Shown: positions 23,085 to 32,667 of the stretch, in pieces
Position numbering within the stretch: position 1 is the first letter of the stretch
Layout of the letters: each line of letters opens with the position of its first letter
Assembly (NCBI GenBank): GCA_030272155.1
Contig: CP126191.1
Span: 7,772,501-7,836,500 of the forward strand
From: Tetradesmus obliquus
Lineage: Eukaryota > Chlorophyta > Chlorophyceae > Sphaeropleales > Scenedesmaceae
DNA length: 64,000 nt
Reading direction: 5' to 3'
Position numbers and translations under genes: made by a program
The notes under the pieces: generated by a model
What the model was told of the DNA's origin: nothing
The model's database searches: none
The model's input: only the letters and a program-made list of their open reading frames with translations

Positions 23085-25141
23085 GCCGGTGCTTGCGGCA
23101 GCAGAGTTGCAGCGCACTAGCAGCCAGGAGCTAGAGCTATGAGACAGATTCCTGCCGTAGCAGCTTGTGGGACCTGCTGCAGCGCTCATGGCTGCGGCAA
23201 AGGCGGCGTGCACATGAACTGTCAGGAACGACAGCAGCAGCAGCAGCAGCAGCAGGGTCTGATGTCATGCCTGCACACACACAAACCTGCCCCTGTGCAG
23301 AACCTACTGGCTGTGCAGTGCCGCGTGGGTTTTGACAGGGGCTACATCAAGCGGTGCCGATCTCCGGGGATGGGAAGTTACAACAGGCACTGATCTTCGA
23401 GTATCGGCACCAACATACCCTTCACCACACTGTGAAGCAGCAGCACCAGGGACTGCAAGACCCTTGGTCTACAATCATAGCAATCCCGCTGCAGCCGTTG
23501 TCACCTGCAGACACAGGCCCACCATCAGCAGCCACTGCACACAATCGTCCGTCACCACATGCCGCAGTAGCTGCTGCAAATGCTGCTGTACTGCTGCCTC
23601 CCTCCGCACCGCACTGCTGCAATTTCCTGCCACAGGTCAAGGCTGAGATTGCCAAGTACAAGGTGGGTGCCCCCGCCCGTGTGGGCCTGGTTGCGCCCAA
23701 CGACGTGACCATCCCCTCCGGCAGCACTGGCATGGACCCCTCACAGACCAGCTTCTTCCAGGCCCTGGCCATCGCCACCAAGATTAACAAGGGTGGGTTG
23801 GAGAAAGAGGCAGCAGTGGAGCAGCAGCAGCAACAGCACGTTTGATTGTTTGGGCAGTGTGCGCTGCCAGCAGTGACTGGATCGACCTGTCGTGGGCCAT
23901 GAGCCAGTAGTGCGCACGCTACTCAATATCACCCTAAGGTCACACTAATGCCACCTCAATGTCACCTTATGGGCAACAACAGCGGACCAGTAATGTCACC
24001 CTGCATCAACCAGCAAGCTGCCCTGTACTGTGCAAGCTGCTGAGCCCCATGGCCTCACCCAGCACTGCCACAGCTCTCATACTTGCTCTCATACTTGCTC
24101 TTATACTTGCCGCAGGTACCATTGAGATTGTGGCCGATGTGCACCTGATCAAGACCGGCGACAAGGTGGGCGCGTCTGAGGCTGCGCTGCTGGGCAAGCT
24201 GGGCATCAAGCCCTTCAAGTACGGCCTGGAGGTGGTCAAGGTATTCGAGAACGGCTCACTCTTCGAGCCGGCAGTGCTGGAGATCACCGGTGAGTGGACA
24301 CGTGGGCTGTGGCTGCCTGACTGCCCGCGGCGCAGTGTGCTTGCCTAGTCTTTAGCCTGCTGTTTGTAGTTGAGGGGTGTGTGTAGTTTAACAATTCAGG
24401 TCCTGTATGCACCAGGGCATGGCAGCAGATGTGCTGGGTGCAGCTGGGCCGTGCAGCTATAGCAGTCGTGGCAGCAGATTTCACAGGCCGCGCAGCACTT
24501 TTCCAGCTGTTTCTTATCGCGTCTCCTCTCAGCAGCTGAAGATCTGCATACTTTGCACTTGCTGCTGCGCAGACGAGGACATGCAGGCCTCCGTGGGTGC
24601 CGCCCTGGCCAACGTTGCCGCGCTGTCCCTGGCCGCCAACTACCCCACCCTGGCCAGCATCCCCCACTCCGTTATCAACGGCTACAAGAACGTGCTGGCC
24701 ATCGCCGTGGAGACAGACTACAGCTTCCCGCTGGCAGAGAAGGTGCGGCAGAGAACGCTGCAGCACATGTTTCAGCAGATGCATCGCATCACTAGAGCTG
24801 GATGACTTGGCGGGCTGGCGGGCTGTCTTCGGTGTGCAGCGCGGGTTGTGCATGCATGTGTGCTGTCAAGCAGCTGTGTGCTGCCGCCCTAACGCTCTCC
24901 TTGCCACCTCCTGCTTTTGCACGCTCGTGGTCTAATTTCAACACGTCACTTCTCACTCACACACACTGCATGCATATCGCTGCAACGCATGCAGGTCAAG
25001 GCCTACCTGGCCGACCCCAGCGCCTTTGCTGTGGCTGCTGCCCCCGCTGCCGGCGGCTCCGCCGCTGCCCCCGCAGCAGCAGCAGCCCCCGAGCCCGAGG
25101 AGGAGGAGGAGGAGGACATGGGCTTCTCCCTGTTCGACTAA
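22032..25141 (+). CDS. RPLP0: 60S acidic ribosomal stalk protein P0
   Basis: Base of the ribosomal P-stalk; binds 28S rRNA and anchors P1/P2 dimers that recruit translation GTPases. Seven exons: 22032-22067, 22148-22246, 22799-22960, 23636-23792, 24116-24289, 24573-24742, 24995-25141; 314 residues, the usual length, with all phases matching. Diagnostic blocks: [121 protein letters not shown] and the Ala-rich hinge ending [12 protein letters not shown]. This last block is the conserved C-terminal peptide that contacts elongation factors. Strong third-position C bias compared with its neighbours fits high expression. Introns hold CAG runs and, before exon 5, three 12-bp repeats. Confidence 0.97.
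24074..24109 (+). repeat. 12-bp tandem repeat before the P0 exon-5 acceptor
   Basis: Three copies of ctctcatacttg (third with one change), ending 6 bp before the acceptor of exon 5. The repeat forms the pyrimidine-rich tract of that splice site. Confidence 0.75.
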
Positions 25142-25969
25142 GCAGCTGCTGCTGCGGCTGTTGCTGCTGCTGCGGGCCATACAGCAGGCGGCACTGCCGC
25201 AGCTGCTGTGGTCTTTGCGCAGCAGTGGAGCGATCAGCGTGCTTAGCAGCAGCTGCAGTCGCGGCGTGAGCGATCGTGCTGCGGGTGCAGCTGCGTGAGC
25301 AGCGGAGGCTGCTGATGCAGCAGTGGATGCATTGCTGCATTGGCAGCCGGTGCCTGGCGTGGTTGGTGGAGCAGCAGCAGCAGGCGCAAGCTGTGCTGCT
25401 GTCTGTTGCCGCTGTCATGTGTGTAACTGCGCCTGGTGTGAACTGCCTGAACCATCCCTGAGGCTGCCTGTCCATGCGGTTGGGGACGCTGCACACATGC
25501 ATCTGTCGACAGACGCCCGACATAAATGAACATACAGCATGGTGTTGAGCGCTGTGCTGCACAGTGTAGTCGGCGGCCGACCAAGGACGGTTTAGTTCAG
25601 GGCCTGAACCGCGTTGACAAGGAACGTCGTACAGCACTGCACAAAGCAGCATGTTACAGCTTGCTTCTGACAACTCAGCGCTTGCAAGCGCACATGGGCT
25701 TCTGGCTTGCAGGGGTTGCCCGGCATTTGAACAGCCTGCTGTAGTACAGCAGTGGCGTTTAGCCGACATAGGCTGTGTACACACAGCACAGACGCTGTGT
25801 CATAGCAAAGTGCTGTCGAGCCTCCAGCCGCCAAGATACACAACATACTTAGCACACATCGGTGCACATCACGGTGCGCATGGACCTACTTAACCCTCAG
25901 CGCAACCTGGCAGCTTGCAGCTCAACCGCAGTGCCAGGCCCAGCGCCATCCTACGCCCCAGTAACCCCA
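25142..25969. other. Convergent intergenic region, no gene seen
   Basis: 828 bp between the 3' ends of P0 (+) and the aftiphilin-like gene (-). It contains TGTAA at 25422-25426. Only short random ORFs are present. Confidence 0.4.
25422..25426 (+). terminator. TGTAA candidate polyadenylation signal of P0
   Basis: TGTAA about 280 bp after the P0 stop, a plausible 3'UTR length for this group. Confidence 0.4.
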
Positions 25970-26737
25970 TCACCGCACAGCCCGGCCGCTTGCAGGCACA
26001 GCTGCCGCTGCTGCTGGCCCTGCTGCGTCCTTCTCCATCTGCGCCAGTGCCCGCTCCACAGCCTGTGTCAGGCCCAGGCCAGCCACCAGCCTCGCCTCAG
26101 CGGCACTGCCCTGCCAGTCCAGGTCAGCACTGCACGTCACTGCCGGCGCATGCTGCTGCTGCTGCTGCTGGTTTGTGCCTGGCATGCTACTGCTGCTGCT
26201 GGGGTCTGCTGCTGTGACGCGCACTGGGATGCCCGCGTACGCTGCGATGCTGTTTGCCTTGCCTGGCTGCAGCTGCTGCCACAGCGGCATGCACACTGCT
26301 GGGGACTGCTGCTGATGGCCTGGCTGCTGTTCTGCTGATGCTGCTGCTGCTTTGTGCGCTGCTGGCGCTCCCAACACCTGCGCAGGCAGGGCAGGGCAGA
26401 GGCGCCACACAATAGCAGCAGCATCAGCGGTAGCGGATAGCAAGTCCAGTTGAGAGCTTACTAAATGCACAAGATGTCATGCACGGCTTACAGCAGCTAT
26501 ACAGCAGGTACACGAAACCAACACAACCTTGCGCATCATTGTTGAGTTAGCCAAAGGCGCGGCAACACTGCATCATGGAATCGCGCAGCGCTGCAACTCT
26601 TGGCGCAGCTCACCTGCCAGGTGTCAAGAACAGCAGCCATGAAATCCTGCCCTGTGAGCTGCAGGATGTCTGGTCCCTCTGCTGCTACTGCTGGCGGCGG
26701 TGCTGCTGGTGGCGCTGCTGGTGTGGCTTGAGGCGGT

Positions 26738-26773
<36 letters not shown>

Positions 26774-27379
26774 GCAGCTGAGGATGGCGCAGGCAGTGCA
26801 GACGCCGTTGCTGCTGCTGGTGTGGCTGTGCTGGCATCATCAAAGTCGCCAAAGTCATCATCATCAACGTCTGCTGCTGCTGCTGCTGTTGCTGCTGCTG
26901 CACCAGCATTTACTGGAGTAGGTGCTGCGGCAGGGGCTGTCTGGCCTGCTGTGCTGCTTGCTACCATTTGCTCTGCAGGTGCTGGCGTTGCTGACGGAGG
27001 TGCAGGGGCAGCAGCGGCTGGTGCCGGTGCTGCATCAAAGTCTCCAAAGCCATCTCCTTCATCATCAGCATCAACTGCTGTGGCTGCAGAAGCAGCCTGT
27101 GACGGGCTGCCAGCACTTGCTGTTGGTGCTACTGCTGTTGGTGCTGCTGCTGTCTGCCCTGCTACTTGCTCCTCAACAGCTGCTGGTGCTGAAGCAAGTG
27201 GTGCTGTTTGAAGCGTTTCTGTGGCTGCCTGTGGTCCTCCAAAGTCGCCAAATTCGTCATCCAAGTTGCCTGTCAACAGGGGATTCCAGCAGCAGCAGGT
27301 CAGCCAGAGCAACAAGCAATAGCCGCCACGGGCGACGACTAGAAACCTTCAATACCGCAGAAACTTTACCACCATTCAT
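25970..27379 (-). CDS. Aftiphilin/synergin-like clathrin-adaptor accessory protein
   Basis: Three coding exons on the minus strand: 27379-27373 (only ATG AAT G), 27269-26614, 26377-25970; phases match, 356 residues. The protein starts MNGNLDDEFGDFGG and carries three acidic-phenylalanine motifs: DEFGDFGG, DGFGDFDAA and DDFGDFDDA. This is the type that binds the ear domains of AP-1/GGA adaptors. Between them are long Ala/Pro/Thr stretches, suggesting disorder. Near the C-terminus DLDWQGSAAEARLVAGLGL resembles the W..S...LL..LG signature of the aftiphilin/synergin clathrin-binding region. Likely role: a trans-Golgi or endosome trafficking accessory factor. The exon-3 acceptor at 26377 was chosen because it is in phase and preceded by a pyrimidine tract; upstream AGs would shift frame. 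The 7-bp first coding exon is unusual but removes a frame problem. Family assignment is by motifs only. Confidence 0.5.
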
Positions 27380-28980
27380 CTTGGATGCGCAGCGCCCCTT
27401 GAAGTCGCCTGCTGCCGATTTCTGTCCACCGAGAGTGTTCAGAGAGTCCCTGGATTTTGAAATGGTTGTGTCCGTGGGTAGCGCCCCTGAGTGGTCTTGC
27501 TTGTGCGAAAATGTGAATCGTGTGTGCGCTGATGCGCCACAGCACCGAGAACAGGGCGCACGTAGCCCTTTGTCATGATCGGGTGCACATGTCACAGGTG
27601 GCAGGTGGGGTGCAGTACAGTGTTTGTGATCTTGTCCTGCTTGTAACTGCTGAGCTCGCCAGCATCATACCACGGGTTCAAAGGTGCACAGTGAGGTTCG
27701 TAATGCTGCTGATGGCTGTAAGTAACCAGCCTGGCCAAAGTTGACAAGTGCTGTGTAGAGAGCACTGTGATCAACGCGTACGCCACGTGCCACAGGAGCA
27801 AGCTGTAGTTCTGCGTGTGGTGCTCCGCGTGACACGCACCCTTGAACTATGCGTACTGCCGTGGGACAGATCTTGTTGCAGCTGCGTGCCACGCATGATG
27901 GTGAAATTGTAGCATAAATCAATCTTGTTACATGGGAAACAGGCCGGAACAATTACGCATGAAATCAGCAAGGACATGCCATGCAGCTACAGAAACTATA
28001 ATGTAACAGCTGACTACTTTCAAACGCCTGTAGAAGGGACCAGTATGACTGCTGACAGCCACACAGGCTGACTATGCAGCACCGATCAACAACATTTGCT
28101 GACAATGCCCTGCCGCTGCAGCATAGCAAGGACTAGGTGGTAGATGCAGTCAAGAATGCACAATCAAGGAAAACAAAGAAATCAAGGGATTTGAAGACGT
28201 TGCTGCACACATTACTTTGATGAATGGCAGCAAACTTGACCATACCAAGTATTGGCACACTCCGCCAGGTATGCATACCGCCAGGTATGCATTATATGAT
28301 GCAATGTGGTCCCACACAGAGAGCGGGCCAGCTGATGGTGCTCAACCTGCCTGGTGACTGCTGCTGCCGCCGCCACTGCTATTCCTGTTGTCACCTGCTG
28401 CTGCCCAAGTTCAACAGCCTGAGGCTCGCCATTCATGCAGCGTCAGACTAAATGGTAAAATCTGCAGGAACAGCAGCACTTATGGCATTTGCTGACGTAT
28501 TGCGTGCCGCGCGTCAGCGTCAGAATCTTCAACACCAGCAAACATGACACCAAGAGCCGTACACAATCCTTTGCAGGCGAAACATCGAGAGCACTGGGCT
28601 GCATGCATGCCTGAAGTGTGCTTGGTGCAAGAACCTGCAATGGTGATGTACATGGCTGCCAATAGATTTCACCACGTCCCACAGCAGGCATGTCTCATTG
28701 CAGCCCTTGAAAACTTATGCGCTCAAGATGCATAGCACTTGCTGCCTGTGCGTATCACTGCGTCACATCCACGTCTGCCCGTGCCGCTGACAGCTGCATG
28801 CCATGCACAGGCTCCTGCAGAACTCGCCAGACATCTACCACAAGCAGGTCATTGTGCAGTCACAACACCAGAATGTTCGCAGGCTGGGGTTGCCAGGCAT
28901 GCAAGCAGAGCCGTGAGCTGCAGTTGCTGGCTGCGCTGTTGTTGGTATCGTCACATCATCATTGGCTTGTGGGTGTGTGG
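27380..28980. other. 1.6-kb intergenic stretch, no gene seen
   Basis: Lies between the start of the aftiphilin-like gene and the stop of DYNLT2B. It is relatively AT-rich with no supported ORF. A short tandem repeat of ccgccaggtatgcat occurs twice at about 28262-28292. Confidence 0.4.
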
Positions 28981-29397
28981 TTACTCATAGTAAAGTCCAA
29001 ATACCTGAGAGACACAGTATAAGCTGTCGTTCTCGTAGTGCTCAGATGCAAAGTTGTCTGTGTTGGTGTCCCACAGGCAGCGCGACACGATGCGCATGGC
29101 CTGGCCCTTTTTCTGCCCCAGCGTGACCTGGATGACCAGCTTGTACCTCTCGTAGCCCAGGGCCTTCACCTTCTCCCTCAGGTCCTCAGCTATGTGCTTG
29201 GATATCTGGGCTGCTTTTACTGGATCATACTGCTGCTTCTCCATGCGCTCCTTGAGCACAGCCCTCAGGATGTCCTGTACTTTGCCACGCTGGAACTTGG
29301 CGCCCTCGCCGTAGCCAGCAGGGCCAGTGATGTAGGTGTTCTCATAAACTATTTCCTTCATCGGGCCCCCATAGCTGCTGCTGACCACCTCATCCAT
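28981..29397 (-). CDS. DYNLT2B: Tctex1-family dynein light chain (DYNLT2B/TCTEX1D2)
   Basis: Light chain of cytoplasmic dynein-2, the retrograde intraflagellar transport motor; related chains serve axonemal dyneins. Intronless, 138 residues from the chosen ATG at 29397 (GTCGCCATGG context). Features of the family: ENTYITGP near the start, then KVQDILRAVLKERMEKQQYD, KHIAEDLREKVKALGYERYK and VIQVTLGQKKGQAM. The end has SRCLWDTNTDNFASEHYEND and SLYCVSQVFGLYYE. These match human TCTEX1D2 along the whole length. An in-frame ATG at 29463 would add 22 residues, but a TATATAG element (29468-29474, minus strand) lies right before it. Transcription should therefore start downstream of that ATG. Head-to-head with DNAL4. 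Confidence 0.85.
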   Translation of the reverse strand: MDEVVSSSYGGPMKEIVYENTYITGPAGYGEGAKFQRGKVQDILRAVLKERMEKQQYDPVKAAQISKHIAEDLREKVKALGYERYKLVIQVTLGQKKGQAMRIVSRCLWDTNTDNFASEHYENDSLYCVSQVFGLYYE

Positions 29398-29767
29398 GGC
29401 GACGCGGTGAAATTGATGACTGTCTGTGAGTTTGAATGCTGTCACATGGGAAGAACGTTGCATAGTCTATATAGAGATTCACTATTTTCTGCAATGCTGG
29501 TGATGAATGCTGTGCTGAGGGCAGCAGGTGTCATGTAACACCAGTCAAAGGGTTTTTTGCACGAATCGACAGCCCGTGTACAGTACTGCTGAGCACCGGC
29601 TGGCTAGCCTTATACTCATCGCTGTGTACTTGTTTAACCTCCCTTCTGCAGTGATACGTGTCTGGTCCTGCCAGCTCGATGGCCTGATCCTGAAGCCCTT
29701 GCTATTGCTGTGCTTGGCTCCATCTTGCAAGGGGTTATTGGGCCAAGCGTAGACTTAAACACTCATC
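29398..29767. promoter_or_regulatory. Short bidirectional promoter shared by two dynein light-chain genes
   Basis: 370 bp separate the DYNLT2B and DNAL4 start codons. A TATATAG at 29468-29474 reads toward DYNLT2B (tctatataga on the plus strand). I see no equally clear TATA box for the DNAL4 side. Confidence 0.6.
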
Positions 29768-30738
29768 ATGGCGGAAACAGTGCAACCAATGGACATGGAG
29801 ATGTTCTATAGACAGGTGACTCATTCGCCTCTGCATGCATCTGCGGACACCCTTCTGACACAGTTGTTCAGGACTTCTGAGCAGGCTGCTCTGCCTACGC
29901 ACTCACATGCAGGCAAAGTACCCACTGGTAAAATACACAGACATGACAGCAGAAATGAGGGAGGAAGCCATGGACATCTGCATAACAGCAGTAGAAAAGT
30001 ATCCTAACGACATGGAGAAGTGCACTCAGGTGGGTGCGTACACAGTGTGCAGCATGCCTGTGCCCCTGCCAGCTGCTGTCCTCTGCACAAAGTACTTCCT
30101 TGACCATACAGCATGACCACAGAATGCTGCGCTGGAGCAACAACTGGGCTGAGCACAGCAGGTGGCCACAGCCCACGCAGGGAATAGCAGCCATGTGTCA
30201 TCACCTGGGGCCTGCTTCCTGCAAGCCCCTACTGTGAAGCCTGTGCGTTGACACCTGGTATGAATTGACTGCAGATGATCAAGGACCAGATGGACAAGAA
30301 GTTTGGCTCGCCTTGGCATGTCATTGTTGGCAGGGGCTTTGCGTACGAAATCACCTACGAGGTACGCAGTCGCAGCCTGGCAGCGCCTTGGCAGCGCCAC
30401 GAATGCTGCAGTGGTAGCAGTCACGCAATATGAGGCAGTCGCGATGTTCGAACCAGCATTTGCATAGGGCTTTTAGAGAGGGGCCTTCAGCGCTGAGGCA
30501 CTCAGGGCCCGGCAGGTTGGCTGTCTGGCTGGCAACTGTGCCAGTCATGGGTAGCAGCCCGGCATCACGTCAACATGCTTGCTGCACGTTGCAGTGACAG
30601 GGCTGAACTTCAGCTGTAGCGCTCTAGTTGTGCTAATGTTGCCACCGATGCTGCCACCGGTTGCGTTGTCTGCAGTTGCGCAACATACTGTACCTGTTTG
30701 TTGGCGGGACAACCGGCGTGCTGCTATGGAAGATGTGA
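29768..30738 (+). CDS. DNAL4: LC8-related dynein light chain (DNAL4/LC10 type)
   Basis: Small beta-sandwich dimer chain of axonemal outer-arm dynein. Four exons, all phase 0: 29768-29815, 29913-30029, 30275-30361, 30676-30738; 104 residues. Family blocks: KYPLVKYTDMTAEMREEAMD, ICITAVEKYPNDMEKCTQ, MIKDQMDKKFGSPWHVIVGR, GFAYEITYE and ILYLFVGGTTGVLLWKM. Length and the acidic N-terminal extension fit DNAL4 rather than the about 90-residue LC8 itself. An LC8 paralogue remains possible. Its promoter is shared with DYNLT2B, another dynein light chain, suggesting co-regulation with ciliary genes. Confidence 0.9.
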
Positions 30739-31684
30739 GGCTCTATTGCTTGCGGAGTGCAAGGCTTCAAGCACGTCATCTGGCATCCTAGAACCTCACC
30801 GCCTGACAGCTGCGTGCGCAGTGCTGCCAGTGCACCCTGGCAAATCAGCTTGTATAGATAGCAGACCAGCAACAGGCAGGGACAGCCTCAGCAGTGGTTG
30901 TGTGTGCAAGGTGTGTGTGTGAGCGCTTTAACAGCAGCAATCTGTAGAGTCTCACTGAGACACTGGCAGCAATCTGTAGAGTCTCATTGAGACCCTGGCA
31001 GGGGCATGTTGCGCCCACATCTCATTAGGTTCATGCGCAGCAGCACGCCAGCAGAGCTGCTGCGTGTTTTGCGAGTGGCTGTTGCACAGCAGCGCGCCAT
31101 CCTTACCATATCATGCATGATGTGCAAGCAAACAAGCAGGGTACCCAGCACATTCAAAGTGACATTGGGTGAATTGCCTGACCTGCTGCAAGAGGTGTAT
31201 GCATACATGCCATAACTTCGTCCTTTCACATGCAAGTATGTGCGCTGCATGGCATGCACCTGCATAGCTGCTGGTGCCCCAGGCTGCCAGACCTGTGCAA
31301 GAAGCAGCTGCACATATGGGCATGGCAGCCGCTACCATGCGGCATGCCAGGCTTGCTGGCAGACAGTTTGAATGTGGGCCACAAAGGGCCTGACATTCGC
31401 ATGTTGGTGCAGCAAGCTTAGCTTGCAGCAGGCTGCGTCACTGGTTATCTTTTGTCTGTGCTGGATGTTGGACGTGATACTAGTAAAATTACACTTGGAT
31501 GCTGCTGTATCACTCCAATCTCAGCTATCATAGCTGAGCATGATGCCACAGCTTGCAGTGCATGACCACCTATGCATTTGCACTCTGAAGCAGCACCAAT
31601 GCCATGGCAGTGCTGTTGTGCGTTACTCGATCCAATAGCTGCCATGTCGGGCTGAAAAGTTGATGGGGATAGTGTGCAGCATTG
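30739..31684. other. Intergenic, no gene seen; contains a hairpin repeat
   Basis: About 950 bp downstream of DNAL4. The only clear structure is the 32-bp tandem repeat with an internal palindrome at 30934-30997. Confidence 0.4.
30934..30997. repeat. 32-bp tandem repeat containing a palindrome
   Basis: Two copies of a unit gcagcaatctgtagagtctc onward with few changes. The first copy includes GTCTCACTGAGAC (30949-30961), a perfect inverted repeat around one base. The second differs by a C to T at the centre. Confidence 0.75.
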
Positions 31685-32410
31685 TCATATTGCAGGCAAA
31701 CTGCCGTCGTCATTGATGTAATGTGACGCAAATGACTCATCGTATGTGTTGTCTGTCCTCAGTCTTGCATGCAGACCATGTATTGCTGCCTTGCCCAGGG
31801 CTGCAGAATGCTCTGATGCAGTCATGCCAGACGAATTTGTGTTTTTGAGCTTCCAACCTCTGCCTTGTACTGCAGCCACTGGTGTGTCAGTTGCTGCAGC
31901 TGCAGCTGGTCAATGGTCAACATTCAGTGTTGCGCCTCCACCAGCTCCTGCAACAAAGGCGCTTAAACCACGTAACGTGTCGTTCGTGGTGTACGCTGGG
32001 TATGCATGCTTGACTACGACTGTGCCGTCGCCACTGCAGCAGAACATGTGCTGCAACTGTGCTAGCACCATCTGGTGGCACCAGGCCAGCCTCGCTGACG
32101 TTGGATCGCACCGCCAGATACTCCCCGTGTCTGCATCTCCTTTGTTGTATAAAACAATACTGAAGTTGAAGTGTAGTTCAAGCGCGTCAATCTCAACCAC
32201 CCGGATGATCGTCACTGCACCCTTCCCTCAAAGGTCCAGGGCAAGGGCACTCGCGGGGCTTGTTGACAGAGTTGTACCCTGTGCGGCACAAAGTTTATGT
32301 TTTGCGGTTTTGCTTGGTTTGTTTTGCGCCAGCAGCTGTTGCTTCAAGCCATTCCTCTTCGAGTGAAATTGCAGTGAACAGCGAGATACAACAAATTTCA
32401 GGTTGTTCAT
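31685..32410 (-). CDS. Hypothetical protein, three-exon model, not recognised
   Basis: I do not recognise this gene. On the minus strand an open frame from 32214 to 31910 is followed in the same frame, after one TGA, by another 75 open codons to 31685. A model with three exons removes the TGA and is phase-consistent: 32410-32278 (ATG at 32410), 32214-31942, 31869-31685. The introns are 63 and 72 bp with donors GTACAA and GTGGAG, shorter and weaker than elsewhere in the window. The product would be 196 residues, mixed in composition rather than low-complexity. It starts MNNLKFVVSRCSLQFHSK and ends NDDGSLPAI. No transmembrane helix or known motif was seen. It points away from the kinase gene with only 107 bp between start codons. 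A pseudogene or chance ORF is the alternative. Confidence 0.3.
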
Positions 32411-32517
32411 ATCCCTGCATTGCTGTTCATGTAATACTGCACCGGCGAGCATGAAAAATCCTTGAGTGAATTCTCCACACGCGCTAACTTTGTGCGCGCA
32501 AAACATTGAAGTCCCCA
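32411..32517. promoter_or_regulatory. Possible compact divergent promoter
   Basis: 107 bp between the hypothetical minus-strand ATG and the kinase ATG, if both models hold. The true 5' exon of the kinase may lie elsewhere. Confidence 0.25.
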
Positions 32518-32630
32518 ATGCACGCTTCACCATCCCTGTTCTTCGACATTTTGGTGAGCAATTGGTGCACAGCACTTGGTTCAGCGAAGAGCTCTGCGCG
32601 GTCGGCTGTTGGCTCACCACCACCACCACA

Positions 32631-32667
<37 letters not shown>

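Noticed and set aside
31910-31912. Selenocysteine reading of the in-frame TGA
   Set aside because: No selenoprotein context or redox motif near the TGA; a short intron explains it more simply.
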